DNA of 64,000 nucleotides from positions 97,086 through 161,085 of the forward strand of contig JAQUTY010000004.1 of NCBI GenBank assembly GCA_028694155.1, written 5' to 3'. Position 1 is the stretch's first letter. Every line of letters begins with the position of its first letter. The translations under genes and the position numbers were made by a program. This stretch comes from Eubacteriales bacterium. Lineage in GTDB: Bacteria; Bacillota; Clostridia; Christensenellales; CAG-138. The notes beneath the pieces were generated by a model. The model did not search any database and was not told the origin of the DNA. It was given only the letters and a program-made list of their open reading frames with translations. This document shows positions 1-9,479 of this stretch, piece after piece.

Positions 1-948
1 GAGGTTACTTCCGTGACGCTGCTGCATTGCATCACCGTGGCAATCTCCATCCTCTGTATGCTCGTAATCTCGTATTTTGCAAGCCGTTCCATGCGTTCGC
101 TCAACAATTATGCACGGCGCATCGGAAGGGGTAATTACTCCGAGCGCGCCAAGGTTACAAGTCTTGACGAGATAGGCGATTTGACGGTGAGCTTCAACAA
201 CATGGCAGGTGCCATCGAGCAGAAGGTCACTGCGCTGGAGGGATATGCCAAGCAGCAAAAGGACTTCGTGGCAAGCTTTTCACACGAGCTGAAAACGCCA
301 ATGACCTCAATCATCGGCTATGCGGATATGCTAAGGAGCGCACAGATGGGCGAGGAGGATGCGTTCATGGCGGCCAACTTCATCTTCTCGGAGGGCAAAC
401 GACTTGAAGCTATGTCGCTAAAGCTCATGGATCTTGTGGTGCTGGACAAGAGCGACTATCAGCTATCCAAGGGCTATTCAAGAAAGCTGTTGGGACACGT
501 TACCGCCGTGGTTACGCCCATGCTGGAAAAGGCACAGCTTGAGCTGATTTGCGACGTTGAACAGCAGATAATTTATTATGAGAAAGACCTTGTATTGACA
601 CTGATTACCAATCTTGTAGACAATGCCCGAAAGGCTTCCAGTCCCGGCAAGCGAGTGTATCTAAGCGGCAGACGGCAGCAGAACCGCTATCGCATTTCGG
701 TGCGTGATGAGGGAATTGGCATACCAAAGGAGGAAATCGCCCGCATCACGGAGGCGTTCTTCATGGTCGATAAGTCTAGGGCGCGCGCACAGCATGGTGC
801 AGGACTGGGGCTTGCCATTGCCAACAGGATAGCGCAGTTACACGGAAGTGAGCTGCATTTTGAAAGCAAGGTCGGTACAGGTACAACCGTGTGGTTCGAT
901 GTGCCCATGAACGATGACAAACGTCTCAAGGGAGGCGAGAAGGTATGA
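1..948 (+). CDS. Sensor histidine kinase, C-terminal part (5' end outside window)
   Basis: The frame is open from base 1, so the N-terminal sensor lies outside the window. What remains is a transmembrane segment (residues about 5-25 counted from the GTG at 13), a HAMP linker, a HisKA domain with the H-box SHELKTP (His at codon 283-285) and an HATPase_c domain with N box (LVDNARKAS), G1 (DEGIGIP) and G2 (GAGLGLAIA) boxes. It would autophosphorylate on the H-box His and pass phosphate to a response regulator, probably encoded just upstream. The ATGA overlap with the next gene indicates translational coupling. The family is certain; the signal sensed is unknown. Confidence 0.93.
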   Translation, partial: EVTSVTLLHCITVAISILCMLVISYFASRSMRSLNNYARRIGRGNYSERAKVTSLDEIGDLTVSFNNMAGAIEQKVTALEGYAKQQKDFVASFSHELKTPMTSIIGYADMLRSAQMGEEDAFMAANFIFSEGKRLEAMSLKLMDLVVLDKSDYQLSKGYSRKLLGHVTAVVTPMLEKAQLELICDVEQQIIYYEKDLVLTLITNLVDNARKASSPGKRVYLSGRRQQNRYRISVRDEGIGIPKEEIARITEAFFMVDKSRARAQHGAGLGLAIANRIAQLHGSELHFESKVGTGTTVWFDVPMNDDKRLKGGEKV

Positions 949-1703
949 AGCGAAGCACTAAAAAACGCTGGGTATACTTTGGAATAGGCACAGGCACGGT
1001 GGCTCTCTCGTTTTTTTGCGTGCTGGCATCAAGCCTGCTCTTTAGGGCCGGTGAGAACTCATTATATAACAGGCAAAATTACGAGGTCGTCAACATCATC
1101 AGCTCGGAGGGCTTGGGGGAACCGTTGAGCATTGAAACACGGCTTGAGCTTTTTGAACAGTGTCAGGTCGAGGGCGACAAGAGGGAGCCGTTGCCAAAGG
1201 AGATAAATGAGGACGCTGCGGTGGATAAGGCACTCATTCTGTGGAATGAAGCCCTGCTGACACATGCAGATGGAAACGGCGTCATGCCATCGGGCGACTA
1301 TGTTTCCGACTTAATAGACAGGGCGAGCGTGACTGTGACCCTGCGAGACTTTTACAATCAGGACTCATCGGCAAAGCTGGCACTGTGGTGCGTGCAGGTC
1401 TATTGCACAAGCGGTACGGAGGACGAAACCTATTGCCTTTCAACTCAGCTAGACAGTCGAACAGGAGAGCCTTATACGCTCAACTGCGCTCTGTTTTCCA
1501 ATGTGCTGCCCGATAATAACCGCAAAGGCATCGAATCGTTCTGCAACGCTTTGGGGGTAACGGACGTTGATGTAAGCGGCGCAACGATTGACTGGCAGGA
1601 GGAGGGGGCTATAATTCGCCTCACGCTCCCAAGCGGAATGGTCGTCAGTAAGAGCTGCAGATACGGACAGGAATACACCTTCACGCTGTTTTATCAGCAA
1701 TAG
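945..1703 (+). CDS. Membrane-anchored extracytoplasmic protein of unknown function
   Basis: This 252-residue protein starts within the stop of the histidine kinase (ATGA overlap). Residues about 10-33 form one hydrophobic membrane segment preceded by basic residues (KRSTKKR), so the rest is probably outside the cell. The outer part is acidic and has three cysteines in its middle third. I recognise no catalytic motif. Coupling to the kinase suggests that it modulates or accompanies that signalling system, like other small membrane proteins co-encoded with kinases. That role is inferred from position only. Confidence 0.75.
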   Translation: MKRSTKKRWVYFGIGTGTVALSFFCVLASSLLFRAGENSLYNRQNYEVVNIISSEGLGEPLSIETRLELFEQCQVEGDKREPLPKEINEDAAVDKALILWNEALLTHADGNGVMPSGDYVSDLIDRASVTVTLRDFYNQDSSAKLALWCVQVYCTSGTEDETYCLSTQLDSRTGEPYTLNCALFSNVLPDNNRKGIESFCNALGVTDVDVSGATIDWQEEGAIIRLTLPSGMVVSKSCRYGQEYTFTLFYQQ

Positions 1704-1770
1704 CAATCATAAATACTATTTGATGATTTGACGAAAATGCAAATTAGTTATAAATTATGGCTTTGTCGCC

Positions 1771-1798
1771 TTGAATGGGGACAAAGTTGTGTTATAAT
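1771..1798 (+). promoter_or_regulatory. Sigma-A-type promoter of the 1833 lipoprotein gene
   Basis: TTGAAT at 1771-1776 and TATAAT at 1793-1798 are separated by 16 bp. The start codon follows 35 bp later, with a GAGGAA ribosome binding site. The gap 1704-1832 otherwise holds only AT-rich sequence. Confidence 0.7.
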
Positions 1799-1832
1799 GC
1801 GCTTTGGCTAACAGAAAGAACGAGGAAATATT

Positions 1833-3821
1833 GTGAGAAATTTGAGATTGCGGCAATTTTGCTGCATAGCAATGCTGATAATAATGCTGACGGCGTGTAC
1901 CCCTGCGGACAAGACATCGCAGATTAGGATTGTCACGCCCCAACCATATTCGAGCGCACCCATTGTGACAAGTGAGCCCACTCAACAACCACGCTGTTAC
2001 AGACAGGCGCAGGCGGTGACTACGCTTGGCAAACTGCCGGCACAGTCGGTGAGAAGTTACCTGAGCTTGGGTGACGGAAGAGTTTTGGCGGCGTGGGACG
2101 AGTTTTTGGAAGATGGTGTGATTATTCATGCGGACATAATTGACATAGTTGAGCAAAAAATTGAACATTCCATCTCCATTGAAGGCGCATCTGCCTTGTA
2201 TCTTCAGAAATTTGCAGACGGACAGTTCGTATTTGGCGGCAATGAGGACGTTGACCTCTATGTTTGCGACTCCCAGCTGAATATCGTAAAGCGAATTGAC
2301 CTTCCCGATGCAGGTGGCGTTATATCCTATGACTTGCAGCACTTCTATTTCGTGCAGGATAGGATTTTGTACGACTATGACATTGCCACGGGAACGACAC
2401 AAAGACTGAATACCACGGTCGATCTTAGGATCGCCTCCACCACGGTTGACGGAACGGACGGCACAACCATGGGCGTGTATGCTTATAAATCCGAATACGC
2501 CTATGATACCTTCCTGTGCCTAATCGACTTAACTTGCGGCGCACCCATTGTGATGCGTGACGATGTTGAAAGCTGCCAAAGAACCGACAGCGGAACCATA
2601 AACGCACTTAGTTATAGTGATGAGGATTTCAGCCTTGATATAATCATTGATGCGCTGGGAGACACCAGACATACAAACACGCACGATTTGGGGATAATGG
2701 ATATTGACTGTATGCTGCTGCCAAATTCGCCCTATCTGATGCACTTTTTTGAGTGCGACATAGATATACCTGAGAACTGGGAAAATGGCACGGTGCTTTA
2801 CAGTCTGGGCGAGCAGGTGACGCAATGCGATCTAACAGACTACGGAATAAATGAGTCGCTTTGGAACGCTGCATATCTGCCCGAGGAACGGCTTATTGTT
2901 GCAGATGAATATGAAAACGGCGCATCGAATATGATTGTTATTGATGTTGAGCAGCTTGAGTTTACCAATGTTTGCAGCACCGAACGGTATGATTTCGAAC
3001 CCGTAGAAATGTCGCTGGCGACCGCAAGGATTGATGAGCAGGCTCAGATTACCGATGGCGATTTGACAAAGACCCGCCAATATGCAGATGAAATTGAGCA
3101 GCGGTACGGAGTGACCGTGCTGCTGTCCGAGCAATGCACCGCACCCTGCTCCCAGTCGGGCTACAAGGTCACTACGACAAATAATGCAGACTTTTCTAAC
3201 GAGAGCGCACAGGTGATGCAGTCGCTTAAATGCCTTGATGCCGCACTTGCAATATATCCCGAAGGCTTCTGCAAGCAGTTTAGGAACAATGCCGATGAGT
3301 GTGGACTAAGGTTCATGTTGGTTGGGCCAATTGAGAGCCAAAACGGTGTGGTGGGGTTCCACTATGATAACACCCAGTGGTACAACATAGCCATTGATAT
3401 TGATCTGTGGGATATAACGAGCACGCTGCATCACGAGCTGTGGCACGCAACGGAGAGCAAGCTGTGTTCCGTTGACAGCTATGGGTTTAATGATGGAACG
3501 TGGGAAACGCTCAACCCCGATGGGTTCAGCTATATTGGGACTTACAGCTACGATGCTTGGGAGTATTCGACCCTTGACGACTGGATTTATCTTATGGAGC
3601 CAAACGATGCCGATGTATACTTCATTGACTACTACTCAAAGACGTTTCCGGGCGAGGACAGGGCTCGCATCATGGAATACATAATGACCTTTGACACCGA
3701 TGCAGTAAGGCTTATGCAAAGCCCGCACATAAAGGCGAAGTTACAGGTGATGGCGGACGCTGTTCGCCGAGGATTTGATGATACGGGGTGGGATACCGCA
3801 TATTGGGAAAGGTATTTTTAA
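1833..3821 (+). CDS. Lipoprotein with a C-terminal HExxH (zinc metallopeptidase-like) motif
   Basis: The 662-residue protein starts at GTG after a GAGGAA site. It has a lipoprotein signal peptide (lipobox LTAC, Cys about 22) followed by a short Ser/Thr/Pro linker. Residues about 50-380 read as repeated beta-strand segments, plausibly a propeller. The C-terminal third contains HHELWHATE, an HExxH zinc-peptidase motif (His534, Glu535, His538). Aromatic, acidic sequence follows it (WETLNPDGFSYIGTY), where a third ligand could lie. It is probably an extracellular lipid-anchored protein. I recognise no named family, and peptidase activity is inferred from the motif alone. Confidence 0.75.
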   Translation: MRNLRLRQFCCIAMLIIMLTACTPADKTSQIRIVTPQPYSSAPIVTSEPTQQPRCYRQAQAVTTLGKLPAQSVRSYLSLGDGRVLAAWDEFLEDGVIIHADIIDIVEQKIEHSISIEGASALYLQKFADGQFVFGGNEDVDLYVCDSQLNIVKRIDLPDAGGVISYDLQHFYFVQDRILYDYDIATGTTQRLNTTVDLRIASTTVDGTDGTTMGVYAYKSEYAYDTFLCLIDLTCGAPIVMRDDVESCQRTDSGTINALSYSDEDFSLDIIIDALGDTRHTNTHDLGIMDIDCMLLPNSPYLMHFFECDIDIPENWENGTVLYSLGEQVTQCDLTDYGINESLWNAAYLPEERLIVADEYENGASNMIVIDVEQLEFTNVCSTERYDFEPVEMSLATARIDEQAQITDGDLTKTRQYADEIEQRYGVTVLLSEQCTAPCSQSGYKVTTTNNADFSNESAQVMQSLKCLDAALAIYPEGFCKQFRNNADECGLRFMLVGPIESQNGVVGFHYDNTQWYNIAIDIDLWDITSTLHHELWHATESKLCSVDSYGFNDGTWETLNPDGFSYIGTYSYDAWEYSTLDDWIYLMEPNDADVYFIDYYSKTFPGEDRARIMEYIMTFDTDAVRLMQSPHIKAKLQVMADAVRRGFDDTGWDTAYWERYF

Positions 3822-3857
3822 GATGTTTTTCCAAAACGGAGCATAGGCAAATGACGA

Positions 3858-3887
3858 TTGCCAACCCATGGCGGCGTGTGCTATAAT
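3858..3887 (+). promoter_or_regulatory. Promoter of the dnaX-ebfC-recR operon
   Basis: TTGCCA at 3858-3863 and TATAAT at 3882-3887 are separated by 18 bp, 34 bp before the dnaX start. No SRP RNA gene, often found next to dnaX in Firmicutes, is visible in this gap. Confidence 0.65.
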
Positions 3888-3921
3888 AAATTGTTAGATA
3901 TTATGAAGCGGAGAGAATTGA

Positions 3922-5523
3922 ATGGCGCACTTGGCACTATATCGTCAATACCGTCCCACAACCTTTGACAAGGTAATCGGACAGGAGCATATCACAACAA
4001 TACTGCTGCATCAGATAGAGCAAAAGCAGCCCTCACACGCATACCTTTTTTGTGGCTCACGAGGAACGGGAAAGACGACTACCGCCAAGATACTTGCTCG
4101 TGCGATAAACTGTCTCAGCCCGGTTGGGGGCGAGCCATGCGGCCAGTGCGAAAATTGCAGGGCGGCATTGAAGGAGAACGGAGACATAATTGAGATTGAT
4201 GCTGCATCCAACACGGGCGTTGATGATGTGCGTGAGGTAATCGAACAGGCGCAGTATCTGCCCTTCCAGCTAACTCACCGTGTTTTCATAATTGATGAGG
4301 TTCATATGCTGTCGGTCAACGCATTCAATGCGCTGCTAAAGACGCTTGAGGAGCCGCCTGCGCACGTTGTGTTCATTCTTGCAACAACAGAGCCACAAAA
4401 GCTGCCTGCCACGATAATCTCACGTTGTCAGCGTTTTGACTTCCGCAGGCTAAACATGGCGCATATTCTCACCTGCCTAAAAGGAGTTTTGAACAGCGTT
4501 GGAGCAACGATGGAGCTGGAGGGAATGCAGCTAATCGCCCGTGCAGCCGATGGAGGTATGCGTGATGCGCTGTCTTTGGCGGACCAATGCCTGTCGTTCT
4601 GCGGCAAAACCATCACAGCTGAGGATGTGTACAATGTGCTGGGCAGCGTGGATCAGGACGTTCTGTTTAGGCTTGCGGACGCAATTTTGAAGGGCGATTG
4701 CAAAGAAACGCTCGACTGCGTAAACTCGGTCGTTGTCAACGGAAGGTCGCTTGCGGTATTTACAAACGATTTGTCGGCGCATTTCCGTGCGCTGCTGCTT
4801 ACAAAGACCTGTGGAGACTGCACGGACATTTTGGACTGTACGCCCGATAAAACGGCACGCTACCAAAAGCAGGCAAAGGGCTACGATGAGTCGAAAATTC
4901 TTTACGCAATGGAACAGCTGATAAAGGCACAGAGCGCACTTCGATATTTTCCTGCGCCACGCACGCTTGTGGAGACTACCCTAATTCGCATCTGCCGCCC
5001 TGTTGACGACAACGATGTTGCGGCACTTGTTGAACGTATCGCTGCCCTTGAAAAAATGCCGCAGAGGGTCGAACCGATGCCCAAACAGGCAGATGTACGT
5101 CCTTCCGAGCCGATTCAAGCTCCAACTCAGCCTTTGAAGGAAACGAACGAGCCTTTGAAGCAAACGAACGAACCGCCACACAAGACGGAGGTCAAACAAG
5201 TGCAGCCATCGCCGGTATTGGACGATGCGGCAGTATTGTGGCAGGCGGTAAAATCGGAGATACAGCGCAGAAACGGTATGCTCTATATGTCGCTTAGCAA
5301 CGCAACAGCTACATCGCTAAAGGGCGACACGCTCACGGTCGAGTTTCCTGTGGGCAGCGAGTCAAAGTACAACATCTGCAAAGCTCCTGTTAATTTTAGG
5401 ATTGCACAGGATGTTCTTTTGGAGATGCGCCCCGAATGTGGGTTGATATTTATTGTGGAGACACCCTCCTCGGAGGTCTCAAAATTACAGGAATTATTCG
5501 GTGACAAGCTCACCGTAGAATAA
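3922..5523 (+). CDS. dnaX: DNA polymerase III subunit gamma/tau
   Basis: DnaX is the clamp-loader ATPase of the replisome. The 533-residue product has a Walker A motif GSRGTGKTTT (Lys51), a four-cysteine zinc module (INCLSP...CGQCENC), a Walker B/DExH stretch IIDEVHML and sensor-1/SRC ISRCQRFDF. These are followed by the collar domain and a Pro/Lys/Glu-rich linker (about residues 375-430) before the C-terminal tau domain. Length is normal for Firmicutes, where only tau is usually made; I see no obvious slippage heptamer at the linker. It heads the conserved dnaX-ebfC-recR cluster. Confidence 0.97.
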   Translation: MAHLALYRQYRPTTFDKVIGQEHITTILLHQIEQKQPSHAYLFCGSRGTGKTTTAKILARAINCLSPVGGEPCGQCENCRAALKENGDIIEIDAASNTGVDDVREVIEQAQYLPFQLTHRVFIIDEVHMLSVNAFNALLKTLEEPPAHVVFILATTEPQKLPATIISRCQRFDFRRLNMAHILTCLKGVLNSVGATMELEGMQLIARAADGGMRDALSLADQCLSFCGKTITAEDVYNVLGSVDQDVLFRLADAILKGDCKETLDCVNSVVVNGRSLAVFTNDLSAHFRALLLTKTCGDCTDILDCTPDKTARYQKQAKGYDESKILYAMEQLIKAQSALRYFPAPRTLVETTLIRICRPVDDNDVAALVERIAALEKMPQRVEPMPKQADVRPSEPIQAPTQPLKETNEPLKQTNEPPHKTEVKQVQPSPVLDDAAVLWQAVKSEIQRRNGMLYMSLSNATATSLKGDTLTVEFPVGSESKYNICKAPVNFRIAQDVLLEMRPECGLIFIVETPSSEVSKLQELFGDKLTVE

Positions 5524-5538
5524 CAGGAGGAATTACTT

Positions 5539-5871
5539 ATGGCAAGAGGCGGATTCAACATGGGCGGCGGCAATATGCAGCAACTGGTGATGAAGGCACA
5601 AAAAATGCAGCAGGACATGGCACGTTTGCAGGAGGAGCTGAACGCAAGAACGTTCTCGGCTTCCTCAGGCGGCGGCATGGTTACCGCTACGGTGTATGGA
5701 ACAAAGCTCGTTGAGAGCATCAAGATAGACCCTGCCTGCATCGATGCGGACGATGCTGAGATGCTTGAGGATTTGGTGCTGTCGGCAGTCAACGCAGCCA
5801 TTACAAGTGCGACCGAAACGGTTGACAAGGAGATGGCAAAGGTTACAGGCGGCATGGGCATGGGATTCTGA
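5539..5871 (+). CDS. ebfC: YbaB/EbfC family nucleoid-associated protein
   Basis: This 110-residue protein has the family pattern: a Met/Gly/Gln-rich N-terminus (GGGNMQQLVMKAQKMQQDM), a helix, then the strand region with GGGMVTATVYGTKLVESIKIDP and a C-terminal helix ending in GMGMGF. Family members are homodimers that bind DNA as tweezers. An AGGAGG site lies 8 nt upstream of the ATG. It sits between dnaX and recR as in most Firmicutes and overlaps recR by one base (TGATG), so the two are probably translationally coupled. Confidence 0.95.
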   Translation: MARGGFNMGGGNMQQLVMKAQKMQQDMARLQEELNARTFSASSGGGMVTATVYGTKLVESIKIDPACIDADDAEMLEDLVLSAVNAAITSATETVDKEMAKVTGGMGMGF

Positions 5872-6464
5872 TGGCAATAGCGGCAATAGACAAGCTGGTA
5901 ATGCAGCTATCCAAACTACCCGGAGTGGGGCAGAAAACGGCGCAGCGATACGCCTATTTTGTGCTGGGAATGGACAAGGAGCAGACACGGGAAATGGCGC
6001 AGGCACTGCTTGACGCTGCACAGAATGTGCATCCCTGCCCAATCTGCGGAATGTATACCGACCAGCAAACCTGCGAGATTTGCACGGACAAACGCAGAAC
6101 AGACGAGCTTATCTGCGTGGTCAGCGACCCAAAGGACGTAATTGCAATGGAAAAGACACGCGAGTTTATGGGAAAATATCACGTTCTTTTCGGTTCACTT
6201 TCGCCAATGGACGGAATAGGGCCCAATGAGATTAGAATAAATTCACTGCTCGATAGGTGCAACAACGGCGGGATAAAAGAAGTCATTTTGGCAACCGATT
6301 CGGACGCAAAGGGCGACGTTACTGCGTCATACATAGCAAAGCTGCTCAAGCCGCTTGGCATTACCGCTACACGAATAGCAAGGGGAATACCCATCGGCGG
6401 CAATTTGGAATATATTGATGAGGTGACGCTGCTAAAAGCACTTGAAGGCAGGAGGGAAATGTGA
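5871..6464 (+). CDS. recR: Recombination mediator RecR
   Basis: RecR works with RecO (and RecF) to load RecA on single-stranded gaps. The 197-residue product shows the helix-hairpin-helix region (LSKLPGVGQKTAQRYA), the C4 zinc finger (CPICGMYTDQQTCEIC) and a Toprim domain (ICVVSDPKDVIAMEKT, then ATDSDAKGDVTASYIAKLL). Length and domain order are standard. Its start overlaps the ebfC stop (TGATG), marking the end of a three-gene operon. Confidence 0.97.
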   Translation: MAIAAIDKLVMQLSKLPGVGQKTAQRYAYFVLGMDKEQTREMAQALLDAAQNVHPCPICGMYTDQQTCEICTDKRRTDELICVVSDPKDVIAMEKTREFMGKYHVLFGSLSPMDGIGPNEIRINSLLDRCNNGGIKEVILATDSDAKGDVTASYIAKLLKPLGITATRIARGIPIGGNLEYIDEVTLLKALEGRREM

Positions 6465-6507
6465 AATCTGCCAAGACGTATGGCGGATTTAGTCCAAGGA
6501 GATATAA

Positions 6508-7425
6508 ATGAGTAAGGTAAAGAATGCACAGGAAATAAAAAAGAAGATGGCACTCAAAAAGGACATTCGAACGGTGCTGGCGATACTGCTCTGCATGACG
6601 GTTGAGGCGGCTGCCATTGAGTTTCTCTATCGTCCTGCCAGCATCGTAACAGGAGGCATCACCGGTATTGGTATGCTGATAAACTATGCTTTGGGGATTC
6701 CAAGCTGGATTATTATTGTGGCGTTGAACATTCCACTTTTGATTGTGGCGTTTAGAAAGCTGCATATGCGCTTTACGATATTGACAACGGTGGCTACCAC
6801 ATATTTTACGCTTATTTTGGGCGTGTTCGAGAACATAGCCGAGAATATGGATCAGAGCATCTATGATGGTTTTGATCCGCTGCTGATGGTCATCTTTGGC
6901 GCAGTAATTCTGGGTGCAATGGGCGCAATGACCATTCGACTTGGCGGTTCAACAGGAGGTCTGGATATTATATCCGTGCTGCTCAACAAGAAATTTTCCT
7001 TTCCAATGGGTACAATTTCGCTTGCGCTCAACGTTGTCATCGCCTGCGGACTGGGACTTACCACGGGCGACACAATCAGTCAAAGCATCTCGGTTGTGGC
7101 GTTGTCCATCGTTGGTCTGTTCGTTGTTAGCGTGTCGTTCAACAGCGTGCTTCAGGGCATGAATCGCACAAAGACGCTCTTTATTATCTCGGACAACTGG
7201 GACGAGTTTGCGCCTGAGGTGCTAAAAGAGGTGCATAGGGGTATTACGCTTATTCCGTGCAAGGGAGCCTATACCCACAAGGACAAGACGATGGTCTACA
7301 TCATCGCAAGAACCGTGGAACTGGCAGCTATCCGCAGAATAGTTTTGCAGCATGATGAACGAGCGATTATCTCAATTATTGACACGCGTGAGGTCATAGG
7401 CAAGGGCTTCACGGCGGTCAACTAA
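6508..7425 (+). CDS. YitT family membrane protein (YitT_membrane plus DUF2179)
   Basis: The 305-residue protein has five to six hydrophobic segments in residues about 25-205, with the family signature GGSTGGLDIIS, followed by a soluble C-terminal DUF2179-like domain (residues about 220-300) ending in IISIIDTREVIGKGF. Members are integral membrane proteins of unknown substrate that are common in Firmicutes. An AAGGAG site precedes the ATG. The gene follows recR by 43 bp and may be read from the same promoter. Confidence 0.9.
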   Translation: MSKVKNAQEIKKKMALKKDIRTVLAILLCMTVEAAAIEFLYRPASIVTGGITGIGMLINYALGIPSWIIIVALNIPLLIVAFRKLHMRFTILTTVATTYFTLILGVFENIAENMDQSIYDGFDPLLMVIFGAVILGAMGAMTIRLGGSTGGLDIISVLLNKKFSFPMGTISLALNVVIACGLGLTTGDTISQSISVVALSIVGLFVVSVSFNSVLQGMNRTKTLFIISDNWDEFAPEVLKEVHRGITLIPCKGAYTHKDKTMVYIIARTVELAAIRRIVLQHDERAIISIIDTREVIGKGFTAVN

Positions 7426-7466
7426 CGCCGTTTGAAAAGTAAATTTTGATGGTTTAGGAGGTCGTT

Positions 7467-8798
7467 ATGTATAATTTTATCAATGATACCATGGAACGCC
7501 AGATTAAGGATTTGCAGGAGCTTGTGAGGATACCGTCCGTTTCACGAGGCAAGCCAAAGCCCAATGCGCCGCTTGGCGAGGAGGTCAGACGTGCTTTGGA
7601 TTTCGCCCTGGATTTGGCAAGGGAGCTAGGTTTTCCAAGGGTATGGGAGCTTGACGGATATTGCGGCATAGTCGAATTTGGCGAGGGCGAGGAGTGCTTG
7701 GGCATCATGGCACATCTGGACGTTGTACCCGAAGGCGATGGCTGGAGCTATCCGCCCTATGCCGCCCAGATTCACGATGGCAGAATGTATGGCAGGGGAG
7801 TGGTCGATGACAAGGGAGCAGCAATATCTGCGCTGTATGCTATGGCAGCCGTGATGAATAGCGGCAAGATGATGAAACGCCGTGTCCGACTTATACTCGG
7901 TTGCGATGAGGAGGCCGGTTGGTCGTGCATGGACAGGTATAAGCAGTATGAGCAGGAGCCTACGCTTGCCTTCACACCCGATGCAGAGTACCCTGTGGTC
8001 AACTCCGAGATGGGTATTTATCAGACCACCTATACAAAGAGCTGCAACACTCACATAAGCTGTCAAATCGGAACTGCCTCAAACGTAGTACCGGGTGAAG
8101 CGCGCATGTGCTTTAGAGTTCAGCCCAAGGAAGTGGAAATGCCTGATGGCTTCACCATGGATATAGTTTATAACACCCTGCGTGTGCATGGCAGGGGCGG
8201 TCATGCCTCCATGCCCGACTTGGCGCACAACGCCTTGCAGGGCATACTGTTTGCAGCAAAGGCACAGTATCTGGACGATGAGGACAGAAAGCTCATAGAA
8301 GACCTTATCGAGCTGTACGCCTTTGATATGCACGGTCAGAGCCTTGGCATAGATGTGACCGATGAGTCGGGACGCACCACCTTTGTACCAAGTATGCTCA
8401 CCATATCAAACGGCACCGTGACAATCAAGTCGGATTGCCGCTATCCGTTCTCACTAAAGCATCCCGATCTTCAGGCTCGCATTGATAGGAAGATGGCGGC
8501 AAAGGGCTTTGCACGAACAGCGCAGAAGAATACTCCCTGCCATTTTATTCCCCAGGACAGCGAGCTTGTAAAGACGCTCATGGAGATATTCAACCGCAAG
8601 GTCGGCGTTGAGCTTGAACCTTTGAAAATCGGCGGAGGAACATATGCAAGGGCGTTTACAAATGCAGTTGCCTTTGGCACAGTTCCGTATAATGAAGAAT
8701 CACCCTGTCATATGCCCGATGAGTCGAGCGCACTGAGTGACATTCGATTTAATACCGAGATTATGGCGGAGGCGATTGAAAAACTTGCCTGCAACTAG
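7467..8798 (+). CDS. M20 family metallo-dipeptidase (PepV/Sapep-like)
   Basis: This is a 443-residue cytosolic di-zinc peptidase. Visible metal and catalytic motifs are MAHLDVVPEGDGW (His ligand plus Asp), YGRGVVDDKGAA (bridging Asp), GCDEEAGW (catalytic Glu and Glu ligand), FTPDAEYP and, near the C-terminus, GGGTYAR and EESPCHMPDESS (His ligand). The dimerisation/lid insert (residues about 180-330) is present. Motif wording matches PepV/Sapep dipeptidases, which cut dipeptides with little specificity. A TAGGAGG site precedes the ATG at 7467. Confidence 0.92.
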   Translation: MYNFINDTMERQIKDLQELVRIPSVSRGKPKPNAPLGEEVRRALDFALDLARELGFPRVWELDGYCGIVEFGEGEECLGIMAHLDVVPEGDGWSYPPYAAQIHDGRMYGRGVVDDKGAAISALYAMAAVMNSGKMMKRRVRLILGCDEEAGWSCMDRYKQYEQEPTLAFTPDAEYPVVNSEMGIYQTTYTKSCNTHISCQIGTASNVVPGEARMCFRVQPKEVEMPDGFTMDIVYNTLRVHGRGGHASMPDLAHNALQGILFAAKAQYLDDEDRKLIEDLIELYAFDMHGQSLGIDVTDESGRTTFVPSMLTISNGTVTIKSDCRYPFSLKHPDLQARIDRKMAAKGFARTAQKNTPCHFIPQDSELVKTLMEIFNRKVGVELEPLKIGGGTYARAFTNAVAFGTVPYNEESPCHMPDESSALSDIRFNTEIMAEAIEKLACN

Positions 8799-8807
8799 GA
8801 GGTAAAA

Positions 8808-9479
8808 ATGCCCATCATCTACATTGTGGAAGATGATCCCGATATCCGTGAAATGGAGAGCTATGCCCTCAAAAACAGCGGCTTTGACACCTGTGCCTTC
8901 ACCTTGGGCAAGGAGTTGTTCGTTGCACTTGATAGGGAGCTGCCCGACCTAATTTTGCTGGATATTATGCTTCCGCAGGAGGACGGGCTTTCGATTCTGA
9001 CAAAAATCAGAGGCGATGTGCGAACACGCTCCATACCGGTCATTATGGTTACGGCAAAGACAACCGAAAATGATAAGGTCAAGGGGTTGGACATGGGTGC
9101 GGACGACTATCTTACAAAGCCCTTTGGAATACTTGAGCTTGTTTCCCGTATCAAGGCGTTATTGCGCAGAGCCGCAAGCACCGAGAGCAGAATAATCGAG
9201 TATAGGGAGCTGTCGATGAATGTGGAGAAGCATATTCTATCCGTCAATGGCGATTCTGTCGAGTTGACTTATAAAGAATTTGCCTTGCTCAGCTATCTGA
9301 TGAAGCATCAAGGCGTGGTATTAAGCCGTGAAACGCTGATGGGAGAGGTCTGGGGGTTTGCTTTTGCTGGCGAGAGCCGCACCGTTGATATGCACATAAA
9401 AACACTCAGAAAGAAGCTGCACAAGTGCGGAGAGTATATAACCACGGTCAGAAATGTGGGGTATAAGCTTGGAGAATAA
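8808..9479 (+). CDS. OmpR/PhoB-family response regulator
   Basis: The 223-residue regulator has a receiver domain (acidic pocket VEDDPD, phosphoacceptor Asp52 in LLDIMLP, Thr in MVTAKT, Lys in LTKPFG). A winged-helix DNA-binding domain follows (about residues 125-223, with LTYKEFALLSYLM and SRTVDMHIKTLRKKL). The partner kinase starts inside the last codons of this gene. The pair resembles PhoP/PhoR, but no phosphate transport genes are nearby, so the stimulus is not assigned. Confidence 0.95.
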   Translation: MPIIYIVEDDPDIREMESYALKNSGFDTCAFTLGKELFVALDRELPDLILLDIMLPQEDGLSILTKIRGDVRTRSIPVIMVTAKTTENDKVKGLDMGADDYLTKPFGILELVSRIKALLRRAASTESRIIEYRELSMNVEKHILSVNGDSVELTYKEFALLSYLMKHQGVVLSRETLMGEVWGFAFAGESRTVDMHIKTLRKKLHKCGEYITTVRNVGYKLGE

